From Variovorax ginsengisoli (lineage in GTDB: Bacteria; Pseudomonadota; Gammaproteobacteria; Burkholderiales; Burkholderiaceae_C): DNA of 64,000 nucleotides. The notes beneath the pieces are model-generated. The model was not told the origin of the DNA, made no database searches, and was given only the letters and a program-made list of their open reading frames with translations. Both the position numbers and the translations under genes were made by a program. The stretch is from NCBI RefSeq assembly GCF_030811835.1, contig NZ_JAUSRO010000021.1, forward strand, positions 19,087-83,086. The letters run 5' to 3'. This document shows positions 1 to 6,940 of this stretch, piece after piece (positions within the stretch are counted from its first letter, which is position 1; each line of letters begins with the position of its first letter).

Positions 1-841
1 CGAGGCGCAGCGGGCCTACCGGCACCCCCAGCGTGCGCGCCTCGTCGTCGCCCATCGCCAGCGCGTCGAGCCAGGGTCCGAGCATGCACAGCGCGGCGAC
101 GGCCAGGCCCATCGGCAGCGCCAGCCAGGCCAGTTGCGCGGACCCCGCCTGGCCCAGGTTGCCCATCAGCCAGACAACGATGGCGGGCAGCTGGTTGTAG
201 GGGTCGGCCAGCACTTTCACCAACGACAGCAGCGAGGTGAACAGTGCGCCGCTGACGATGCCGCCGAGCACCAGCATCACCAACGCGCCGCCGCCGAAGA
301 TCTGGGCGATCGCGACGCCCAGCGCCACCGCCAGCACGCCGCCGGCAAAGGCCAACGCCTGCACCGTGATCCATGGCAGGTCGAGCAGCATGGCGCCGGC
401 GGCCCCGGCCGACGCCCCGGCCATCACGCCCAGCAGGTCGGGCGAGACCAACGGGTTGCGGAACACCGCCTGGAAGGCCGCGCCCGAACTGGCCAGCGCC
501 GCGCCGGTGAGCAATGCGGCCAGCACGCGGGGCAGCCGGATCTCGACGAGCAGCCGCTGCAGCAACGCGACCTGCGCTGGGTCCAGCACCACGAGGCCGA
601 GCAGGTGGGCCGGATAGGCGAGCACCTGCTGCAGCGTCAAGGGATAGCGGCCGAACGTCAGCGCCGCTGCGGCCATGGTCAGCGCCAACAGCGCGGCGGC
701 TGCCGGCCACAGCAGGCCGGAGCGCAGCGCCGATGGCCATGCGCGGCGCAGCCATCGGCCTGCGTCGGCCCAGCCGGGCCACGGCTCGCCCGGCTCCATG
801 GGATAGGGCACCCCTTCCTCATGCGTCCAGCCGGTGGTCAT
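1..841 (-). CDS. FecCD-family ABC transporter permease (partial, runs off the left edge)
   Basis: Inner-membrane permease of a BtuC/FhuB/FecCD-type importer, which works with a periplasmic binding protein and a cytoplasmic ATPase. I translated the minus strand: a hydrophilic N-terminus of about 35 residues, then hydrophobic segments and the family hallmark VEIRLPRVLAALLTGAALA followed by FQAVFRNPLVSPDLLGV. The C-terminus and any ATPase gene lie outside the window. The ATG at 841 overlaps the stop of the binding-protein gene (ATGA), so the two are translationally coupled. The family carries ferric siderophores, heme, cobalamin and, in Haemophilus MolBC, molybdate. The upstream gene and Mo-box point to molybdate or tungstate here, but that is inference. 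Confidence 0.9.
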   Translation of the reverse strand, partial: MTTGWTHEEGVPYPMEPGEPWPGWADAGRWLRRAWPSALRSGLLWPAAAALLALTMAAAALTFGRYPLTLQQVLAYPAHLLGLVVLDPAQVALLQRLLVEIRLPRVLAALLTGAALASSGAAFQAVFRNPLVSPDLLGVMAGASAGAAGAMLLDLPWITVQALAFAGGVLAVALGVAIAQIFGGGALVMLVLGGIVSGALFTSLLSLVKVLADPYNQLPAIVVWLMGNLGQAGSAQLAWLALPMGLAVAALCMLGPWLDALAMGDDEARTLGVPVGPLRL

Positions 842-2001
842 GGCGCACTGCCAGGCATGGCGTGGCCGACGCCGACATCGGGGTGCTTGTGTTGCGGCGT
901 CCCGGCGGCCATCGCCGATGTGCCGTCCGGCACCGCCATCAGGGTCTGCACATCGGTGGGCGTGAGTTCGACGCCGTAGAACAGGCGGTAGAACGCCGGG
1001 ACTTCCTGCGCGGCGTCGAAGGGCGCACGTCTTGGATAGAACGCCCCGGCCAGCCACTGGATGCCGAGTGCACGTGTCGCCGATGGCGGCCGGTCCAGCC
1101 AGTTGAAGGGCAGCCGCGGGACCCACAGCACCCGGTGCTCGCGTACGGCTCGCACACCGGCCCAGCGCGGGTCGGCGCCGACGTGTGCGGCAAAGCCGGG
1201 GTCCTGCGCGACGATCACCTGCGGGTCGTAGGCCAGCACCTGTTCCAGGTTGAGGCGCTCCATGCCGGCGATGCCGTTCTGCGGGCAGCGGTGCACGTTG
1301 ATGCCGCCGGCCAGTGCGATCGCCTCGGCATGGAACGAGCTGTCGCACTCGGTGGCCAGCCCGTCGGGCTGCTCGGCGTAGTACACGCGCACCCGGTGCT
1401 CGGCCGGAACCTCGGCGACGGCTTGCTGGACCCGTGCGAGCGCCGCCTGGATGTAGCCACCCAGCTGCGCGGCGCGCGCTTCCTCGCCGATGGCGCGGCC
1501 GACCAGCGCATAGGCGCCCGGCCAGTCGGCCAGCGTGTCGAGCTTCACGAACAGCAGCGGGGCCCCTGTGCGCTCGGCCAGCGCGGCGGTCTCGCCGTGG
1601 TCGCTGAAGCGCGACTTCCAGCCGAGCACCAGATCCGGCTTGAGCGCCATCAGCGTTTCCGGGTTGACCAACTGGCCGTGACCGGAGACGCCCCCCAGCA
1701 CCGGCAGCATCGTCAGCCCTGCCGGTCCATAGCGCGCGGCCTCCGCGGGTAGTGCGAAGTTCAGGCCGAGGTTGCGCTGCGGCGCGAGCGTCGACAGCAG
1801 CACCATGAAGGGCGGCGACGACCCGTAGATGCGCTGCACGCTGGCCGGCAGCGTCACGGTGCGGCCGGCCTGGTCGACCAGTTCGGCCGCACCGGCGCCG
1901 GCGGCGTCCAGCAGCAGGCACAGCGCCAGGGGCGCCGTGCGCGCGAGACGTGCGAGACGCCCGAGAAGGGCGAGAAGGGCGAGGTAGGGCCGGTGGTGCA
2001 T
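838..2001 (-). CDS. Periplasmic substrate-binding protein of the FecCD-type ABC importer
   Basis: A 387-residue protein with an N-terminal signal peptide (MHHRPYLALLALLGRLARL and a hydrophobic core ending near AGAGAAE), then a TroA/BtuF-superfamily fold (PF01497 type): LVDQAGRTVTLPASVQRIY, LKPDLVLGWKS, LAYDPQVIVAQDPGF. It would deliver the ligand to the permease whose ATG it overlaps. The ATG at 2001 gives a clean signal peptide; a GTG at 2010, overlapping the stop of the gene before it (GTGA), is the alternative start. The ligand cannot be read from the sequence. Position next to a molybdopterin-domain protein behind a ModE-like box makes a MolA-like molybdate or tungstate role possible. Confidence 0.85.
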   Translation of the reverse strand: MHHRPYLALLALLGRLARLARTAPLALCLLLDAAGAGAAELVDQAGRTVTLPASVQRIYGSSPPFMVLLSTLAPQRNLGLNFALPAEAARYGPAGLTMLPVLGGVSGHGQLVNPETLMALKPDLVLGWKSRFSDHGETAALAERTGAPLLFVKLDTLADWPGAYALVGRAIGEEARAAQLGGYIQAALARVQQAVAEVPAEHRVRVYYAEQPDGLATECDSSFHAEAIALAGGINVHRCPQNGIAGMERLNLEQVLAYDPQVIVAQDPGFAAHVGADPRWAGVRAVREHRVLWVPRLPFNWLDRPPSATRALGIQWLAGAFYPRRAPFDAAQEVPAFYRLFYGVELTPTDVQTLMAVPDGTSAMAAGTPQHKHPDVGVGHAMPGSAP

Positions 2002-2006
2002 GCGGC

Positions 2007-2507
2007 TCACCACAGCTTGTGCAGCTCGACCGACGCGAGCTGCCGCACGAAGCGCGGCCCGGTGAATTCGTCGTGCAGGCTGACGAGCGCGAAGGGGCCG
2101 GTGTCGCCAGCCAGTGGGGCCTGCGCGCAGTCGAAGGCCAAGTGTACACCGGTGCCGATCACGGTGTGGAAGAGTTCGGACCACGAGAACAAGGCGCGGT
2201 AGCCGTCCTGGCTCTCGGCGACGATGGCCACCCGCTTGAAGTCGGTGCGCTGGGCAAAGGCCGGCTGGCTCTGTTCGATGAGCCTGCGCAGCGCCACCGC
2301 GCGCATCGGCCTCGGTCCGCCATGCGCGCCATCGACGGTGCAGCGCACGACGAAGTTCGGTACGTCGATGGCGCCCAGGCGCTCCAACTGCCCGGCGTCG
2401 AGGCGGGCGGGCTGCCGCACCCATCCACCGATCGACACGCGCGGCGATGGCAGGCCCGGTGCAGGAGGCGATGCCTGCGCGATCGTGGACGTGGACATGA
2501 GTTGCAT
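2007..2507 (-). CDS. Small oxidoreductase molybdopterin-binding domain protein
   Basis: A 166-residue protein resembling the sulfite-oxidase/YedY molybdopterin-binding fold (PF00174 type): VSIGGWVRQPARLDAGQL, VVRCTVDGAHG, FSWSELF, and a C-terminal LVSLHDEFTGPRFVRQL. It carries only this domain, with no heme or dimerisation domain, so it may bind or sense Moco rather than be a full enzyme. The ATG at 2507 has an AAGGG about 8 bases upstream; ATG 2498 is an alternative. It is the first gene of the minus-strand unit with the FecCD-type transporter, and a 297-bp leader with a Mo-box precedes it. Domain assignment is fairly sure, role unknown. Confidence 0.7.
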   Translation of the reverse strand: MQLMSTSTIAQASPPAPGLPSPRVSIGGWVRQPARLDAGQLERLGAIDVPNFVVRCTVDGAHGGPRPMRAVALRRLIEQSQPAFAQRTDFKRVAIVAESQDGYRALFSWSELFHTVIGTGVHLAFDCAQAPLAGDTGPFALVSLHDEFTGPRFVRQLASVELHKLW

Positions 2508-2583
2508 GACGAAGACCCTTTCAGGACGGTTGGCATGGCGCGCTGTCGTTGTGTTTTCAAGGACATAACGATCAGCGAAGGAA

Positions 2584-2598
2584 AAGCCGTATCGGCTT
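2584..2598 (-). promoter_or_regulatory. Terminator-like hairpin in the leader of the molybdopterin-domain gene
   Basis: On the minus strand AAGCCG, loop ATA, CGGCTT is followed by TTC, so the stem runs into a short T stretch (TTTTC from the last stem bases on). It lies about 77 bases before the ATG at 2507 and downstream of the Mo-box, where an attenuator would be expected. The stem is only 6 bp, so this is a weak candidate. Confidence 0.35.
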
Positions 2599-2751
2599 GG
2601 CTGCATGCTGTTCGGCAAGGGGCGTGCCATGCGCGGGGAGGGCCGTCGCAGTGCCGCGATTCCTCAGCGGGAAGCCGGCGTTCTCCAATGAAAGCCCCGA
2701 CTTTCACCACGTCGAGTGCACTTCCTGGGAGTCTGTCGGCGCGTGTTCTCT

Positions 2752-2775
2752 CGTTGTATCGAACGCTACACAACG
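2752..2775. promoter_or_regulatory. Mo-box (ModE-type palindrome)
   Basis: Half-sites CGTTGTATCG and CTACACAACG are separated by 4 bases; the second reads CGTTGTGTAG on the other strand, an 8 of 10 match. The same half-site occurs at 18904 and 20623, both next to molybdenum-linked genes, and a modE gene lies at 22893. It sits in the 297-bp gap upstream of the molybdopterin-domain gene and FecCD-type transporter, and is predicted to place them under molybdenum control. Confidence 0.6.
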
Positions 2776-2804
2776 GACAAAGGATGTGAACTACAGGACA
2801 CCGA

Positions 2805-3233
2805 TCACGGCGCGTCCAGCACGGCCTTCAGGTTCAGTGTCATGTTCGTCCGGGTGGCGTCCGCGTAGGGGCAGATGCCTTGCGCCCGCTGCATTAGGCT
2901 GTCGGCGGTGGCCTGGTCGAGCGGGCCGGCCATGAAGGCCGTCAGGCTCAGGGCCATGCGGTAGGCGCCCTCGAAGTTCACGTACATCGACAGCACGGCT
3001 TCGATGTAGCAGCCGCGCAGCGGCAGCTTGTCGGCCCTGGCGATGTGGCGCACCGAATGTTCGAAGCAGGCGCCGAAGGCTGCGGCGAAGAGTTGCTCCG
3101 GGTTCGGCCCGCTGCCGTCGCCGCCCATCTCCTTGGGCACGGCGAGCTTGAGCTTCCAGGTGCCGTCCTCGGTCTGCACCTGGCCGTTGCGCCCGCCCTG
3201 CGTCAGCATCGTGGTTGTGTAGACGAGGTCCAT
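2805..3233 (-). CDS. ohr: Organic hydroperoxide resistance protein, Ohr/OsmC family
   Basis: A 142-residue thiol peroxidase that reduces organic hydroperoxides, the usual length for Ohr. It starts MDLVYTTTMLTQGGRNGQ and has the family stretch NPEQLFAAAFGACFEHS with the peroxidatic Cys56, and the resolving cysteine Cys121 in QGICPYAD. The neighbours are unrelated: a repeat element lies immediately before the start codon and the molybdopterin leader follows. No OhrR regulator gene is adjacent. Such a detoxifying enzyme could help an oxygen-sensitive nitrogen-fixing cell, but nothing in the sequence ties it to nif control. Confidence 0.92.
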   Translation of the reverse strand: MDLVYTTTMLTQGGRNGQVQTEDGTWKLKLAVPKEMGGDGSGPNPEQLFAAAFGACFEHSVRHIARADKLPLRGCYIEAVLSMYVNFEGAYRMALSLTAFMAGPLDQATADSLMQRAQGICPYADATRTNMTLNLKAVLDAP

Positions 3234-3402
3234 GTCAGTGGCGCCCGGCCGCCCGAAGGCACTGACGCGCCCCCTCGGGGGGCAGCGATACGCGAAGCGA
3301 TGAGCGTGGGGGCTTCATGTCAGTGGCGCCCGGCCGCCCGAAGGCACTGACGCGCCCCCTCGGGGGGGCAGCGATACGCGAAGCGATGAGCGTGGGGGCT
3401 TC
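3231..3402. repeat. Tandem pair of a GC-rich palindromic intergenic repeat
   Basis: An 85-bp unit (3231-3315) is followed at once by an 86-bp copy (3316-3401) that differs only by one extra G in a G run. Each holds the hairpin CCCCCTCGGGGGG and ends just before CATGTC, which begins both the ohr start region and a partial third copy at 3402. Related single-copy elements occur at 10046, 32761, 33270 and 39401. It fills the gap between ohr and the fmdB-like gene and could act as a terminator for the latter. Confidence 0.8.
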
Positions 3403-3406
3403 ATGT

Positions 3407-3655
3407 CTAGACGTTCTTTCCCTTGAGCAGCTTGGCCTGGTCGGACTTGCTGTAGTGGTCGAAGTGCCCCTGGGCGGCGGCCAGGCGGCGGTTGGACAGG
3501 CGGATGGCTTCGATCTTGCCGGCCGGGGCGATGCGCGAGACGGCCTTCTCGAGCGTCGTGCTGCCGCATTGCGGACAGACCGGCGTGCGCCCGCCGCGCA
3601 CCAGGAATTCAAAGGCGTGGCCGCAGCCGGGGCAGTGGTAGTCGTAAAGAGGCAC
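3407..3655 (-). CDS. FmdB-family zinc ribbon protein
   Basis: An 82-residue protein starting VPLYDYHCPGCGHAFEF, the classic FmdB/CxxC-CxxC regulatory zinc-ribbon N-terminus, with the second knuckle CPQCGSTTL. The GTG at 3655 is chosen because an AGGAG lies 5 bases upstream and homologs begin at this MPLYDY position. It follows the rhodanese gene by 11 bases and is the last gene of the minus-strand run that is divergent from nifH. FmdB proteins are poorly understood; in Methylophilus FmdB was linked to amide-porin regulation. Here a metal-binding accessory role in the nif unit is only inference. Confidence 0.85.
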   Translation of the reverse strand: MPLYDYHCPGCGHAFEFLVRGGRTPVCPQCGSTTLEKAVSRIAPAGKIEAIRLSNRRLAAAQGHFDHYSKSDQAKLLKGKNV

Positions 3656-3666
3656 GGAGGCTCCTG

Positions 3667-3987
3667 TCATGGTTCTCGGCTTGGGTGCCAGGCGGCGTGC
3701 CCGCCGATCACATCGCACACGTCGGTGAACCCGAAGTCGGCGAACATCTGCGCCAGGTCCTGGCTGGCGTGGCCGTGGTAGCAGTAGATGAGGATCGGGC
3801 GGCGGCGGTCGGTGCGCAGCAGCAGCTCGTCCTGGTTGGCCGCCGTCAACAGCACGGCGCCCGGCCAGCCATCGCGGGCATGGCTGTCGGCATCGCGTGC
3901 GTCGAGCAGCAGCGCGTTCGGGCGCGGCCCTTGCCAGGCGCCGAGCTCGGACAGCGTGAGGCGGCGATACGTGCGTTGGCCCTTCAT
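3667..3987 (-). CDS. Rhodanese-like sulfurtransferase, GlpE type
   Basis: A 106-residue single-domain rhodanese. The active-site loop is CYHGHASQD with Cys69, close to the GlpE loop CYHGNSS, and LLLDARDADSHARDGWPGA is the standard substrate-site motif. Such enzymes transfer sulfane sulfur from thiosulfate or a persulfide. The ATG at 3987 overlaps the stop of the ankyrin gene (ATGA), so expression is coupled. Stand-alone rhodaneses occur in several nif clusters, where a role in sulfur supply to nitrogenase clusters is plausible but unproven. Confidence 0.88.
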   Translation of the reverse strand: MKGQRTYRRLTLSELGAWQGPRPNALLLDARDADSHARDGWPGAVLLTAANQDELLLRTDRRRPILIYCYHGHASQDLAQMFADFGFTDVCDVIGGHAAWHPSREP

Positions 3988-4514
3988 CGCGGTGTCTCCA
4001 TCGAGAGGGCGAACTCGGCCATCAAGGCGATGACGGCCATGTCGCGTGCGGTGCGGCCGTCGGGTGCGCAGCGGTCCCCGTTGGCGCCATGGTCGAGCAG
4101 CAGCGCCAGCATCGCGTGGTGGCCGCAGGCGGCGGCCAGCATCGCGCAGGTGATGTCGTCGTCGTTGGCGTGATCGATCGGCAGCCCGGCGGCCAGCAGC
4201 CTGCGCCCGATCGCGACGCTGCCGTACAGGCTGGCGAACCACAGCGCATTGTTGCCCTGGTCGTTCAGTGCGTCGGCCGCTGCGCCGCAGGACAGCAGCG
4301 CATCGACGATGCCTTCCTCGCCCTGCGCCGCGGCCCGCATGATCGGCGTGTTGCCGCCGGCGTCGCGCGCGTGGATGCCGGCGAAGCCCTGCAGCCTCAG
4401 CCAGGCGGAGAGTCTCTTGGGTACCGGCGCGGCACGGCGGGCCGAACGGGCCGCAGCGCGATGCAGCAAGGCGTTCATGGCGGGATGGCGATGCGACACC
4501 GGGGGGCTCGTCAC
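3984..4514 (-). CDS. Ankyrin-repeat protein
   Basis: A 176-residue protein whose last two-thirds are three or four ankyrin repeats: DAGGNTPIMRAAAQGEEGIVDALLSCGA, DQGNNALWFASLYGSVAIGRRLLAAG, DDDITCAMLAAACGHHAMLALLLDHGA and a partial final repeat. These are protein-binding scaffolds. The GTG at 4514 overlaps the stop of the preceding gene and has an AAGG 8 bases before it; the ATG at 4478 (MNALLHRAAARS) is an equally possible start. Ankyrin genes recur next to nif genes in proteobacteria, partner unknown. Confidence 0.8.
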   Translation of the reverse strand: MTSPPVSHRHPAMNALLHRAAARSARRAAPVPKRLSAWLRLQGFAGIHARDAGGNTPIMRAAAQGEEGIVDALLSCGAAADALNDQGNNALWFASLYGSVAIGRRLLAAGLPIDHANDDDITCAMLAAACGHHAMLALLLDHGANGDRCAPDGRTARDMAVIALMAEFALSMETPR

Positions 4515-5119
4515 ACGGGTCGGCCTTCGTTCGGGTTGCGCACGGGGCCCATCAGTTCGAGGCCTTCGGCATAGGTGATAGTGTCGAAAGTGATGTCGTA
4601 CTTCAGCGCCGCATCGGCCACGGCGTCGAGCTTGCCCGCGGTGTCCTTTTTCTTGAGGTCGTTCTTCTCGAGGTACAGCAGGGTCAGCAACTCGTTGTAG
4701 ACCGTCGACTCGTCGATCGGCAGCACGTAGAACATCGCGCCCTTGTAGGGCACCTGGTACTTCTTCGACAGGTCGATGTTGTTGCAGAAAAGGAAGTACT
4801 TGCCACCGGCGCTCAAGGTGTCACCCAGCACCTCGGCCACGTCCTTCAGGTGCTCGAAGCTCAGCAGATAGCCGGCGAAGAAGGGCAGGTGCTTGTCGCC
4901 CACGGTCGCCACGGCCATGACCTGGTCGCAGGTGAGCTCGGGTGGGCGCGCTTCGTCGGCCAGCTTGACGCCGAAGCGCAGCGCGAGCTCGCCGCGAAAG
5001 CCGACGCGGCCGAACTTGTTGGTGGGGGCCTTGAGCACCGGGTTGAGGAGGCGGCCCTCCTATTCGAGGCGGGCGAGCGCGGTGTCGTCGATCTCTTTGC
5101 GGGCGAGCGTGGCGGTCAT
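4511..5119 (-). pseudogene. Unrecognised nif-associated protein interrupted by an in-frame TAG
   Basis: From an ATG at 5119 with a good ribosome site (AGGA, 7 bases) the frame reads MTATLARKEIDDTALARLE, then TAG at 5062-5060, then continues EGRLLNPVLKAPTNKFGRV to a stop at 4511. Without the TAG the protein would be 202 residues. The part after the stop can only start at the GTG at 5038 (175 residues), which has no well-placed ribosome site. The downstream part looks normally coding, with GKYFLFCNNIDLSKKYQVPY. I do not recognise the family. It could be a decayed gene, a sequencing error, or a shorter functional protein. Confidence 0.55.
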
Positions 5120-5163
5120 GGTGGTTCCTGGTGGGTGATGAATCGAAATGGAGAAGGGCGGGT

Positions 5164-5580
5164 TCAGGTCGCCGTGTTGCGCATCCAGTCCGCCGTCTTG
5201 AAGAAGGCGGCCATCAGTTCCTGCTGCAGCGGTGGTGGCGCGCCGACCTCTTCGAGCGCGGCACTCATGCAGGCGAGCCAGGCGTTGCGCTCGGCCACGC
5301 CGATGGCGAAGCCGGCATGCCGCATCCGAAGACGGGGATGGCCGCGCTCGGCCGAGTACGCCTTGGGGCCACCCAGCCATTCGCACAGGTAAAGGACCAG
5401 CACGGCCTTGGTCGATGCCAGGTCGGGCTCATGCATGGCACGGATGCCGAGCGCGTCCGCGCGGGTATCCATCTGGCGATAGAAGGCGTCGACGAGACGG
5501 GTCACGCCGTCGCGGCCCCCAAGCATGTCGAAATGCGGCGGGCGCAGCAGCGGCAGCGCGTCGGTGGCGGCGAAGGTCAT
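5164..5580 (-). CDS. Truncated hemoglobin, group II type
   Basis: A 138-residue 2-on-2 globin: LGGRDGVTRLVDAFYRQMD, YLCEWLGGPKAYSAERGHP, then LRMRHAGFAIGVAERNAWLACM with the proximal histidine in the RMRH motif. Such globins bind oxygen or nitric oxide. The gene is divergent from nifH and heads the minus-strand run to fmdB. A strong sigma-54 element lies at 5592-5607, so NifA control is likely, and a role in oxygen delivery or scavenging around nitrogenase is reasonable. The promoter would start the transcript almost at the ATG, so the true start may be internal, for example ATG 5526. Confidence 0.9.
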   Translation of the reverse strand: MTFAATDALPLLRPPHFDMLGGRDGVTRLVDAFYRQMDTRADALGIRAMHEPDLASTKAVLVLYLCEWLGGPKAYSAERGHPRLRMRHAGFAIGVAERNAWLACMSAALEEVGAPPPLQQELMAAFFKTADWMRNTAT

Positions 5581-5591
5581 GCCTCTCGTTT

Positions 5592-5607
5592 CGCAATGAA
5601 CGTACCA
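5592..5607 (-). promoter_or_regulatory. Sigma-54 promoter for the truncated hemoglobin unit
   Basis: The minus strand reads TGGTACGTTCATTGCG: GG and GC separated by 10 bases, one mismatch to TGGCAC-N5-TTGC. Transcription would begin near 5581, right at the ATG 5580, so either the transcript is leaderless or the protein starts further in. The NifA site at 5701 is about 95 bases upstream and could serve this promoter and nifH. Confidence 0.6.
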
Positions 5608-5700
5608 GCCCGCAACCGCCTGCGGCACGCTGCAAACGCGACACAAACCACCCCGTCGCACGGAGGCGACAGGCATTTTTGCGACGTGTCACGCCGCATT

Positions 5701-5716
5701 TGTCGGGAAGCCAACA
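5701..5716. promoter_or_regulatory. NifA upstream activator sequence
   Basis: TGT, ten bases (CGGGAAGCCA), ACA: a perfect TGT-N10-ACA. It lies 92 bases before the -24 element of nifH, the usual distance, and about 95 bases before the leftward sigma-54 element. Confidence 0.85.
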
Positions 5717-5808
5717 AAGCCCGGACGGCGCTCCAGCGCGTGCAGGAAAGCAGGCTTTCCTCTGTGCAGACAAGGACTTGGTGCCTCGTTCGCCACACCT
5801 GCGCGGCA

Positions 5809-5824
5809 TGGCATGGAAGCTGCA
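5809..5824 (+). promoter_or_regulatory. Sigma-54 promoter of nifHDK
   Basis: TGGCATGGAAGCTGCA has GG and GC 10 bases apart and matches TGGCAC-N5-TTGCA closely. A transcript from about 5836 would have a 120-base leader before the nifH ATG. A second, weaker GG-N10-GC match (5902-5917) is nearer the gene. Confidence 0.75.
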
Positions 5825-5955
5825 GAGAAGGGCTGCGCGGACACAAGTCCGGCCGATGCGTGACCCCACAGAAGAAGACCAACAGGCACGACAGGCTGAC
5901 ATGGGCGCGGCTACGCAACCCAAGTTTTTCAACCCTTCCTGAATGGAGTACTGCT

Positions 5956-6849
5956 ATGGCCAAACTTCGGCAAATCGCCTTCTACGGCAAAGGCGGCATC
6001 GGCAAATCGACCACCTCGCAGAACACCCTGGCCGCGCTCAGCGACCTGGGCCAGAAGATCCTGATCGTCGGCTGCGACCCCAAGGCCGACTCGACCCGCC
6101 TCATCCTGCACGCGAAGGCACAGGACACCATCCTGTCGCTGGCCGCGGAAGCCGGTTCGGTGGAGGATCTGGAGCTCGAGGACGTGATGAAGATCGGCTA
6201 CAAGGACATCCGCTGCGTCGAGTCCGGTGGCCCGGAGCCAGGAGTCGGTTGCGCCGGCCGCGGCGTGATCACCTCGATCAACTTCCTTGAAGAGAACGGT
6301 GCCTACGACGGTGTCGACTACGTTTCCTACGACGTGCTCGGCGACGTGGTGTGCGGCGGCTTCGCGATGCCCATTCGCGAGAACAAGGCGCAGGAGATCT
6401 ACATCGTCATGTCTGGCGAAATGATGGCCATGTACGCGGCCAACAACATCTCCAAAGGCATCCTGAAGTACGCCAACTCGGGCGGCGTGCGTCTGGGTGG
6501 CCTGGTGTGCAACGAGCGCCAGACCGACAAGGAACTGGAACTCGCCGACGCCCTGGCCGGCATGTTGGGGACCAAGCTGATCCACTTCGTGCCGCGCGAC
6601 AACATCGTGCAGCACGCCGAGCTGCGCCGCATGACCGTGATCGAGTACGCGCCGGATTCCAAGCAAGCCGCCGAGTACCGCACGCTGGCCAGCAAGATCC
6701 ACAACAACGCTGGCAACGGCACGATCCCCACCCCGATCACCATGGATCAGCTTGAAGACATGCTGATGCAGTTCGGGATCATGGAAACGATCGACGAGTC
6801 GGAAGTCGGCAAGGCTGCTGCTGCGGCTGCCGCCCTGGCTGCTGCCTGA
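5956..6849 (+). CDS. nifH: Nitrogenase iron protein (dinitrogenase reductase) NifH
   Basis: A 297-residue homodimer subunit that hydrolyses ATP and passes electrons one at a time to NifDK; it is also needed for FeMo-co synthesis. P-loop GKGGIGKS at 11-18, cluster ligands Cys99 (VGCAGRGVI) and Cys133 (GDVVCGGFAMPI), and Arg102, the residue ADP-ribosylated by DraT in bacteria that have it. No draT or draG is in the window. Start ATG 5956 has GGAG 7 bases upstream. The C-terminus is an alanine tail (KAAAAAAALAAA). First gene of nifHDK, behind a NifA site and sigma-54 promoter. Confidence 0.99.
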   Translation: MAKLRQIAFYGKGGIGKSTTSQNTLAALSDLGQKILIVGCDPKADSTRLILHAKAQDTILSLAAEAGSVEDLELEDVMKIGYKDIRCVESGGPEPGVGCAGRGVITSINFLEENGAYDGVDYVSYDVLGDVVCGGFAMPIRENKAQEIYIVMSGEMMAMYAANNISKGILKYANSGGVRLGGLVCNERQTDKELELADALAGMLGTKLIHFVPRDNIVQHAELRRMTVIEYAPDSKQAAEYRTLASKIHNNAGNGTIPTPITMDQLEDMLMQFGIMETIDESEVGKAAAAAAALAAA

Positions 6850-6940
6850 GAAGGCCCCCAGACCGGCCCGGTCCACCGCAGCAGCGGCGTGCCCGGGCCG
6901 GCGCCTGGACCCAAGAAACATTTATCCCTGGAGTCTCCCC

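Larger units (their letters stand above)
5581..5955. other. Divergent regulatory region between truncated hemoglobin and nifH
   Basis: A 375-bp gap holding the sigma-54 element for the leftward unit, one NifA activator site and the nifH promoter. Between activator and nifH promoter lies a GC-rich stretch with the palindrome GGAAAGCAGGCTTTCC (5747-5762). No further gene was seen in it. Confidence 0.7.

Noticed and set aside
2584..2760. Cobalamin riboswitch before the FecCD/BtuF-type transporter
   Set aside because: I did not see the B12-box or expected stems by eye; the Mo-box and molybdopterin gene favour molybdenum.
3231..3402. CRISPR or tandem regulatory array
   Set aside because: Only two adjacent copies without spacers; it is a duplicated palindromic element.
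5902..5917. A second GG-N10-GC match upstream of nifH
   Set aside because: TGGG and ACGC differ from the -24/-12 consensus; the 5809 element is better and at the right distance from the activator site.
5131..6849. A 572-codon frame that would extend NifH by about 275 residues
   Set aside because: The N-terminal extra part has no coding sense and NifH begins at MAKLRQIAFYGKGG with a good ribosome site, behind a sigma-54 promoter.
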